This document shows, piece by piece, positions 33,592 through 64,000 of a stretch of DNA of 64,000 nucleotides. The position numbers were made by a program, and so were the translations under genes. The notes beneath the pieces are model-generated. The model was not told the DNA's origin. It made no database searches and was given only the letters and a program-made list of their open reading frames with translations. Position 1 is the first letter of the stretch. Each line of letters starts with the position of its first letter. The DNA is from Macrotis lagotis (taxonomy: Eukaryota > Chordata > Mammalia > Peramelemorphia > Peramelidae), in contig NC_133663.1 of NCBI RefSeq assembly GCF_037893015.1, positions 1,836,878 to 1,900,877 on the forward strand, given 5' to 3'.

Positions 33592-34243
33592 CATGGTTTG
33601 CACCAGATGACCTCAAAGGCTTTTTTCCAGCTCAGATATTCAGAACCTACACACAAGGAACATGGGCAGGGCAGGTTAAAATCAACATGGGCATCCTATG
33701 ACTAGGCATGCTGCTTTATGTCCTGGATTCTTGGATCTGAATTCCTTTCTTGAAGCCCCAAACTCCACCTGCAATCTTCTCCAGGAATCGTCTTCTTCCC
33801 ATCAGTTCCAGGAGTCTGAGCATTGGTCAGAACAAGGTTCACGAAGAGAGCAGCAAAGGGCCAGAGAGCCTTTGGCCACTGACCATTGAGGACTCTGGAA
33901 TCCCTGCTTAAGGTTGGGGGGAGATGGGGAGCAGGGACCCCCAACTCTTGTTTCCCTTCTGTAGAAAGAAAGTTACCCCCAGGAGGAGGGGCCCCTGCGG
34001 GCCCTGGGGGCAGGGGGCTCAGTGGGATGTCCCAGTGGGCCAGCATCAGCCCATCTGCACAGAAAATCAAGAAATGGAGTTTCCTGTTTCCTATGCAAAA
34101 GCTACCATTCTTTCCCACCTGCAATTGTGTTCCCTGCATGTGATGTCAATAGCCAGCTGCAAAGTAGTGCAGTGGGAGGTGTGGGGGTCAGAGCGATGCT
34201 CGGGGTTTGCACAGATGATTGGCATATGCCCATGGGTTATAGA

Positions 34244-34290
34244 AATAAACGTTTTGCTGGGAAAATGTGTGTGGGTGTACACTTCTGCCT
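34244..34290 (+). terminator. ATP2A3: Poly(A) signal AATAAA with GT-rich downstream element
   Basis: AATAAA at 34244-34249 is followed after about 20 nt by a gtgtgtgggtgt stretch (34266-34280), a typical cleavage and polyadenylation arrangement. It lies on the sense strand 4.7 kb after the ATP2A3 stop and 6.5 kb before the P2RX1 start. Confidence 0.6.
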
Positions 34291-35297
34291 TCTCGAGCTT
34301 CCCATCCCTCTTCAGCTATTCAGAGAGGGTAAGGGCAGCCTGGGGAGGGGAGAGAGCTAGAGGGACCACTGGCTGCCCCTCCCCCCATGGGATGTCCTCA
34401 GCGAGCTTCCCTGAGGTGTTGATGGGGCACCTAGACTCCACAGAAGCTCTTTAGAGAAACCTTCCCCAAGTACTCATTGGCAGCTAATTGAAAAAGGACT
34501 TTCCCTGGCCAAGTTCTTCCAGTCGTCACCCAGGAAACCCTCCCACTTCCCTTTCCTATTTTATCATTGCCTTATCTTCAAGACCTCAACAGTTCCCCCC
34601 TTCCTCCTCCTCAAGTCCCCATCCCCCTGTCCAAAGCCTGCTTCTTTCTCCTCTGAAGCGGATTAATGACTGCCTTCCAACCCAGAGACCCAAAAAGCCC
34701 TTGGCGCAATCCATGGTGGTCCTAGAGAGTTCTGGAGAGCCAAGGGAAGAGCCAGAGGGTCGACTAAATCACTTAAAGAGACTACCTTGATGACCATCCT
34801 CATGTCAATATGGCGATGCCCAAGTTCTCTGCCACAGGAGCCCACAATGGCACTTCAAACTAGTCCATCTTGGGATGGCCCTTCACTGATGGTCCCATGG
34901 GAGGTGCCCTCACTACTGGGGATGGGCCACCATGAATTCTACGAAGAGAAAGGAAGAAGACAGCAACCTCCTGGGCCAGGGATAGCATCAGGGAAGGACT
35001 GGAGACATCCTGGGAAGCTCTCAAGGCTGCTAGAGTGAGCTTGAGCTCTCCACTAATAAGTTCCCTTGTGGATGGACTGGGCTGGGGGTGTGTTTGTGGC
35101 AGTCAGGTGGAGGATCCAGCAAGCGGCTGGACACCAACAGGGACTGGAATTCAGGGGGGCAGTCGGGGCCAGCCGGCCGGGTCCAGGGGTGCTAAGTAAG
35201 CCCATGGAACTCAGAAGGGGAAGGAAGGGGAGGAGAGAGACAGAGATGGGAAGATAAGAGAGAGACTGAGAGAAGAGAGACGGAGATGTGGACTGTG

Positions 35298-35530
35298 AGG
35301 GAGCTAGATGGTGCAATGGATAGAGCACTGGGTCTGGAGCTGGAAATTTCCTTGCTGTGTGAGCCTAGGCAAGGCCCTTGACCCCTCTCAGCCTCAGTTT
35401 CCTCAAGATAAAATGGGGGTGATAACAGCACCATGGCCACCCCATCAGGGTTGAGGTGAGGATAAAATGAAATAATACTTGTGAAGCATTTTCTAAACTT
35501 AAATCACTATATAAATGGTAACTATTCATT
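35298..35530 (+). mobile_element. tRNA-headed CORE/MIR-type SINE
   Basis: 'gggagctagatggtgcaatg', 'gatagagcactgggtctgga', 'cagcctcagtttcctcaaga', 'gtgaagcattttctaaactt', 'atcactatataaatggtaac': head, core and tail in order. Confidence 0.85.
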
Positions 35531-35559
35531 TCCATATCAAGTTGGGGGGGGTTGTGTTT

Positions 35560-35790
35560 TATTTCAAAGGAAGCCACAGAAGCTTTGTGAGCAAGGGAGT
35601 GAGCTTGTCAGGCCTTTGCTTTTGGACTCTCCCTTTGGTAATTTGAGAGTGGGGAGAGCCTGAGACCAATGGGTCTGGGCTGAGGAAAAGGGAGGAGTTG
35701 AGGAAGATGCCAAGGTTGGGGCCAAGGTGACTGGGAGGATGGGGCTCCTTGACAGTAATCGGGATAGCTCAGGAGGAAGATGGTGGCCCA
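35560..35790 (+). mobile_element. Long interspersed repeat, copy 6 (fragment)
   Basis: Contains 'gatgccaaggttggggccaa' and 'gactgggaggatggggctcc' segments that match the 3' half of the family. Confidence 0.5.
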
Positions 35791-36659
35791 CTCTGAGCTG
35801 CCCCTGAGGCCTCCTGGGCTTCTCTCTGAAGACATCTCAGATTATTTCAGCTCAGCCAAAGCTTGGGGATTAGCAAGACTTGGGGGTTTCTGTGGCCCAG
35901 CAATCAAGCAGCTCCCTCTGATCCTCCCTCACCCCCACGCCACCAGCATTCCCTCCCAAGGCTGGCAGCTCTTTGGGTCCTGAATGGTTTTCAGAAAGAA
36001 TTTGAAAGGAGTCCAAAGGACTGGTTTGTGTTGTTTCCCAACATGCTGGCTATGTCCTTAGGGAGGACCTGAAGGTGTCCTGGCTGCGGGTGCCCCTGGC
36101 GCTAGCATGGTGTAGGAGACCTGGTCCCACTGTGAGTTTGTGACCACCTCCCACCAGAAGCAGGACTCCAAAGTAAACAGCCAGCCTTCCCGGACCAAGA
36201 GAAGGTCCATGAGGGATTTGCCATATGTGTGAGATAGGTTGGGGGATGCTGGGGAAGAGCAGGTCACCAAGGCTGAAGCTGCCTAGGAAGTCTCCCCTGT
36301 ATTCCCTCTGGTTCCTCCTGCAACAGCCTCAGCCAGACCCTCACCACTCCCTCCATCTGCACCAGCCACAAGCAGCCTCCCAGGTCATTGCCAGAGGGCT
36401 TGGCTCACATCCCTCCTCAACTCTAATATCTTCCAGGCTAAACCTGGGCCCCTCAGCCTAAGTAGGGGCATCTGACCCCACTGCCCAGCCCTTTGGCTCA
36501 TCTTCCCTGACTTCCCACTGCCCTGGACCCTGCGCTCTCCACTCCCTGGTCTTCCTCCATTCCAATCACTGAATCCATTTAGAAGCAGTTGACTCCTTGG
36601 TACTAGATGGAGGGAGATGTTGGCAGCTGTGTGTGGTGGCACAGTGGGAACAGGATGTG

Positions 36660-37230
36660 GCCTCAGCAGGGACCTGGGCTCTATGAGGCAGGGGTCAGGA
36701 AGGAGGAACACCTTCCAGGCACAGATGATGTCCAGTACAAAGGCCTGGAGAGAAGAGATCCAATCTTGTGGGAGGCACAAGAAGACCAGACTGACTAGTG
36801 TGGTGGGTGGGACCTCAGGAAAGAAGAATGAGGCTGGAAAGGCAGGTGGGAGCCACTTGGAAAGGCTCTGCATGCCAGATAAGAGTTAGGGAACCACTAG
36901 AGCTGACTGAATTACATTGGGCTATGACCAAAGCCCAAGGGAGGCGTGATGAGGCTGGCCTGGGGAGGCTGCTGGGTGATTAGAGTGGGACATGGGGGCG
37001 AGGGAAACTGTAAAGGCAGAAACTGGCAACAGATGAGTTCTACAAGGCAAGAGGGATCGAGGATATGAGGATGATAGGGGAGATGGTGGTGCCCTCAGCA
37101 GTCATCAGGAAGACTGGAAGAGGGAGGTTTGAGGTGGGAACAAAAACAGGTTCCGTTCTGGCTATGTTGGGCTTAAGGTTTCGGCTAGACACTCAGTTTG
37201 AGATGTTTATTAGGGAACTGGTGATGCATG
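36660..37230 (+). mobile_element. Long interspersed repeat, copy 7
   Basis: Middle-to-3' part: gatgatgtccagtacaaagg, 'gagatggtggtgccctcagc', 'ggctatgttgggcttaagg', 'cagtttgagatgtttattag'. Confidence 0.65.
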
Positions 37231-37254
37231 ACTGGAGAGAGAGACTTAAACATG

Positions 37255-37425
37255 GGTGGCCCAAGGCAGACAATGATGGACTTGGAATCTGGAAGACCTG
37301 GGTTCAAATACAGAGCTGGTTTAGGTATACTGGCTGTGGAACCTGAGGAAAATCACCGACCCTTTCTCTGCCTCCATTTGTTGATCTGTAAAATGAGGAT
37401 AAATATATTACTTACCTTTCAGGGT
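37255..37425 (+). mobile_element. CORE/MIR-type SINE
   Basis: 'ggacttggaatctggaagac', 'ctgggttcaaatacagagct', 'ttgatctgtaaaatgaggat', 'cagggttgtgagaatcaaat'. Confidence 0.8.
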
Positions 37426-37770
37426 TGTGAGAATCAAATGAGACAACGTTTGTTGGTCAGTCAATAAGCATTTAGTAAGAACCAACACTATCACAGACAC
37501 AGTGTGAATACAGTAAAAAGAGGCACAAGACTGCCTGCTCTCTAGGATCTCCCAGTCTAGTGGGGGCGGCAATGAAATGCTATGTGGAAATGAGTATGGT
37601 AAAAAATGTGTGGAGAGGAAATAATTCAGAGAGAGAAGATGCTGGAATGAAGAAAGGCTGGGGAAGGCTTCCTGGGCAAGGCGGGATTTAAAGGAAGCCA
37701 GGAAAGGTCAGAAATGTGGAAAATGCATTGCTCAAAGTGCTGTACAAATGTGAGCTATTAAATCCATGTT
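37425..37770 (+). mobile_element. Long interspersed repeat, copy 8 (5' part)
   Basis: Begins 'cagtcaataagcatttagta' and continues with 'tctaggatctcccagtctag' and 'gggaaggcttcctgggcaag', matching the 5' part of copy 1. It lies downstream of the 3' part at 36660, so the two are not one uninterrupted insertion. Confidence 0.65.
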
Positions 37771-37784
37771 TATGTCTATGACTA

Positions 37785-37965
37785 TGTCTATCTGTGCCTG
37801 TGTCTGTGTCTATGCCTGTGTCTGTGTCTGTGTGTCTGTGTCTGTGTGTGTGTGTCTGTGTCTGTATCTGTGTGTCTGTGTGTCTGTGTGTGTGTCTGTG
37901 TCTGTGTCTGTGTGTGTGTGTCTGTGTCTGTATCTGTGTTTGTGACTGTGTCTCATGTTCCTCTG
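37785..37965 (+). repeat. (TGTGTC)n / (TG)n compound repeat
   Basis: Interrupted tgtgtctg units with short pure TG blocks over about 180 bp. Confidence 0.9.
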
Positions 37966-38884
37966 TGTCTACATCTGTGTCTCGACAACCTAGTGACCCT
38001 CTGGGGTAACCTGTGCTTCTGGACTTCAGGTGTGGGAAAAAGCCACTCCCTCCAGACTGGGCAAGCTCTCATTGTTAAGTGTTCTTGACCTGAAACTTAA
38101 ATCTGCCCCTCTGAGTCCCTCTGTCCCCACCCACTGGCCTTGGACTCCACATTGTTCTGCGGGGGTCGGTGGAACAAGAGAATCTTTCCATCCTTGAAGA
38201 TCCTGCATTGCTCCCCCACCCACCCAATTTGTCTTCTTCATGGAGCCCTTAGATAGTGTGGCCCGAGGCACTTCACCAAGACGATGTCTTCCTCTGGATG
38301 CCCACCAGTTTCTCCGAGGCCTCCCTAGAAGCCTGGGACAGAGGGGAGAGAGCCAGTGACTGACTCGGATGGTAGAGAGGGCAAAGGGAATGTCCAGGAT
38401 GGTGCCAAGGACAGAAATGGGGGGGGGCAGAGAAAGGAGGAGATCTGGGGAAGAGAGAGTGCGCCATCACTGCCTCCAAGCAGGGCGCCATGAAGGAATT
38501 TGGGGCACTCCCACCACCAACCGCTGTCTGAACCCTGGTGGGAAGTTTCTGCCTGGCTCCCTGATGGGGAGGGAAGACTGGCAAGCTTGGCAGTCCCTGG
38601 GCCTGAGCCTTGTTAAATTTAGCTTCTTGTGCTGCAGAGGCCTTCCCTAAAAGGACTCACAGGGCCCAGGGCTGGCTGCCTGTTCTCCAGGCCTTTTGGC
38701 CAACCCTAATGCCATGTGCCCCTGGGAGCCCCAGGGAGGGAGCTGAGTCAGTGGGGCTGGCCTGGATCCTTAGGGATCGAGGGAGCCGTGGCTGTGACGT
38801 AAAGGAGGACTGAGCCTGGTTCTGGTTGGAGCCAGGAGCGGGAAGGTGCCCAAGCAGCCTGAGGATCCCTTCCCAACAGTAAAG

Positions 38885-38990
38885 TAGCCCCAAAGTAGAC
38901 TGGCTGGCCTCAGGAGGTGGTGGCTCCCCCTTCCTGGAAGTCTCCAAGCTGAGGCTGGAGACCCTTCCTGGGGAGGTCCTTGGTCAGTTT
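38885..38990 (+). mobile_element. CR1/L3-like LINE 3'-end fragment
   Basis: 'ggctggcctcaggaggtggt' then 'ggaagtctccaagctgaggc' repeats the LINE 3' end seen at 15300. Confidence 0.5.
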
Positions 38991-40099
38991 TGATTTGGAG
39001 ACTGCAATCAGGGAGTTCAGAGTTGCAAGGGACCTTGGCATCAACTTACAGGTGAGGAAACTGAGGCTTTTCAGGGAAAAGAAGTGTCTAGACCCTGGTC
39101 ATGAGGTACCAGATTGCGGGCCAGACAGATCAGGGAGCAGTGGCCTCCCTCTGTTGCTCTGCTGGCTCAGTCTAGCACCACTTCCAGACCCTTCCAGCAA
39201 GGGCACCCTGGACTCAAGGGGAAACTATTCAGATTCTGAAGCCCACTCCCTCCTTGCCAGAGTGGAGGAGTGCCCCTTCTTCCACAGGAGGTGCTCGCTC
39301 TCTTTCCTCTTTGGGGATGGGGCCTTCCCAAGCTTTGAATGCCCGCCATACCACTTACGACCTCTGGACCTTGGACTAGTCCCTCCTTGGTCCAGGCCTT
39401 GGGCTGCCTTCCTCATGTTCCTGTAATGAATCTGGGTTTTTTCTAAAATCCTCTCTTGAGAGCAGGCTCCCCATGCTGAGGAGCCCCCCACTATGGAGAG
39501 GCTGGAGGGAGCAGGCAGGAGCCCCCTGGCTGCACCTGGCCTCCCTACTCTGGCACCACAGAGCTCAGTTGGACATCTAGCCTCGATTTCCTTGTCTGTA
39601 AGGCAGAAGGATGTCCTAGACAATGTGAACACTGCAGTTTGGTCTGAACCATCTTGGCTGGGTCAATACCTCCTTCCTCACTGCCCCTCGGCTGCGGGGT
39701 CACCTAGGGAATAGCGGCACAAGACCCACCCACACAGCTCAAGGGGGACTTAACAGAGCAGAGAAAGCCTCCAGGACCTGGCTAGGTGGTAGTCGGGCAG
39801 AGGACATAGACCGAGCGGCTGGCCAGGGCCAAGAGCCTACTTGTCTGTCTGCTGGCTCAGCCTCCATCCGGGACCTCGTCATGCCAACAGGTGGAGCAGG
39901 TGCAAGGTCGGGGCCGGAAGGGAGATGCCCACCTGAGCGAGCTGACCTATGTCCTTTCCTTCTCTAGGATGATGCCCAGAATGGTTTATGCCAGTGTGAG
40001 AAGTGAGGCCGGCATAGATCACTGCCCCCTCCCAACAGGTCAACGGGTGGAGGAATCTGTTCCAAGTCACAATGTTAGGGTTGGAATCCAGAAAAACTG

Positions 40100-40712
40100 A
40101 CTAAATCCGGGCTCTGCCTCGGCACGAGGCTCATGAGCCCCCTGGCAAGCCTTGTGCTCTCCATCTGATAACCGGGCCCTTTGGCGCCAGGCCAGGCCCA
40201 GGAAGCCTCCCCACTTCCTGATAAAGCCAGTGCCTGGGGTTGGCCAGCGGGCAGGGTGGGGGCCGCGGCGTCCAGTGGAGGGGCTCAGACCAATGGTGGC
40301 TGGCTGGCCCGCATCAGCCTCTTGGCTGCTGCTCCCCAGATGCTCCTATTCTTGGGGCAGGTTTATCTTGCCCCAGCTGCGAGGCCGGCTGATCTTTTCC
40401 TGTGTCTGACAGCCCGGGCTTCCTGGGCAGGAGGCTGCCAAGAGGCCCAGCCCGCCCGGCTGCTGGGAGACAGGAGCAAGCGGCCTCAGCCGCTTCAGAG
40501 GTTGGGCGGCCCCAGGAGGGCTAGGCCCCCACCCTCACCCCCCCACCCCGGCTCCACCCCCTGTGCCTATAGATGGAAATTTATTTGTCCCACAAACTGA
40601 AAAACCCACAGGCTGTTCACATCTGTCTCTTAGTCCTGGTCTGAGCAAGGAGGGGGCACGGGCGGCAGAGGGACCCCCAGGCTCCTCTGGGCTGGGCCCC
40701 CACCAGGTCAAC
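40100..40712 (+). promoter_or_regulatory. P2RX1: Probable P2RX1 promoter and 5' UTR
   Basis: GC-rich flank directly upstream of the start codon. An ETS-like CTTCCT (40214-40219) overlaps a GATA-like TGATAA (40219-40224), and a reverse GATA-like TTATCT lies at 40363-40368. A TATA-like ctataga is at 40567-40573. The frame of exon 1 is open upstream to GTG 40563, but no in-frame ATG precedes 40713. A 23-codon upstream ORF (40573-40644) exists if transcription starts before it. The promoter role is inferred from position. Confidence 0.45.
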
Positions 40713-63602
<22,890 letters not shown>

Positions 63603-63674
63603 GTGAGAGGGCTGAAGCTGGCCCCAGGCGGCAGCCCAGGGGGCGACCCCTCCAGCCTTTGTCTCAGTGAAGGG

Positions 63675-64000
63675 GGCATTGTAGGGCACCCAGGCTGCCC
63701 TGGAAGGGCACCCTGATGAGGAGGGAGGAGTGGAGATTGGAAGGGCTACCCCAGAGCTCAGAGCCCAGTCAGACTTGGGCAGAGTTCTAAACCAGGTCCT
63801 CCTCCTCAAGGGTCAGCTCTCTTTTCAGGGCTGACCCATGCCTTCCCTCCTTCCTTGAACTGGTCCCAAGGGCATGGGGAGCCCTAACTGCCCAGCAAAG
63901 GGAACTGGAATCACCCATCTGCCTCTGAGGGCAATGGCACCATTCAAGACCCTGCCAAGTCCATTATAAGAGATTTTTGATATGGGTCCAGGGACCTGGG
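63675..64000. other. P2RX1: P2RX1 intron 9 (5' part)
   Basis: Unique sequence after the duplication. No exon 10 (expected to begin a stretch like FDIIPT) appears before the window ends. Confidence 0.7.

Larger units (their letters stand above)
29536..34270 (+). other. ATP2A3: Probable ATP2A3 3' UTR
   Basis: No further coding exon is seen here, and no earlier AATAAA or ATTAAA was found between the stop and 34244. The UTR would be about 4.7 kb and would include a CR1/L3-like fragment (32830-33357) and a SINE (33363-33591), which is long. A shorter 3' end using a variant signal is possible. Confidence 0.45.
34271..40100. other. Intergenic region between ATP2A3 and P2RX1
   Basis: No exon seen. 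Holds SINEs (35298-35530, 37255-37425), long-repeat copies 6-8, a TG/TC-rich tract (37785-37965) and a CR1/L3-like 3' fragment (38885-38990). A C/T-rich stretch lies at 34530-34640. Confidence 0.7.

Noticed and set aside
40563-40712. N-terminal extension of P2RX1 by 50 codons
   Set aside because: The frame is open, but its first codon is GTG and there is no in-frame ATG before 40713, which matches the family N-terminus.

Overview
The window is vertebrate nuclear DNA, most likely from a marsupial. It carries two neighbouring, same-strand, multi-exon genes: the 3' half of ATP2A3 (SERCA3, a sarco/endoplasmic-reticulum Ca2+-ATPase) and most of P2RX1 (the ATP-gated cation channel P2X1). The ATP2A3-then-P2RX1 order in one orientation is the conserved mammalian arrangement. 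The marsupial call rests on repeats: many tRNA-headed SINEs with a gcagctaggtggc-type start and an AACCCCATTGCCTTGCAAAAA-like tail, L1-derived AT-rich DNA of a kind familiar from opossum and other marsupial genomes, CR1/L3-like LINE remnants, and a long recurrent interspersed repeat. No search was possible, so the species is not fixed.

Layout. 1-9526: ATP2A3 intron 8, repeats only. 9527-29535: ATP2A3 exons 9-20 and the last coding exon, encoding residues 366-999. Residue numbering closes exactly on the 999 residues of SERCA3a, with catalytic and Ca2+-binding residues at canonical positions. A candidate alternative exon (27055-27118) would give a SERCA3b-like tail. 29536 to about 34270: long 3' UTR ending at a good poly(A) signal. 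About 34270-40100: intergenic repeats. 40100-40712: probable P2RX1 promoter and 5' UTR. 40713-55858: P2RX1 exons 1-9, intact, residues 1-323. Exons 10-12 (second membrane segment and C-terminus) lie beyond the window.

The main surprise is a head-to-tail tandem duplication inside P2RX1. Unit 1 is 48144-55929 and unit 2 is 55930-63674. Each holds exons 3-9, which are 684 nt in total and in frame at both ends. Unit 2 carries a +1 C in exon 4 and a -1 C in exon 5, and the first creates an early stop. The substitutions I can see between units are nearly all transitions, many at CpG sites. That looks like natural allelic or paralogous divergence rather than random error. The two live explanations are a very recent intragenic duplication and a false duplication made by an assembler that kept both haplotypes.

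The genes do not form an operon. Both act in Ca2+ handling (P2X1 admits Ca2+, SERCA3 pumps it into stores) and both are known from platelets and related blood cells, but the sequence itself shows only linkage.
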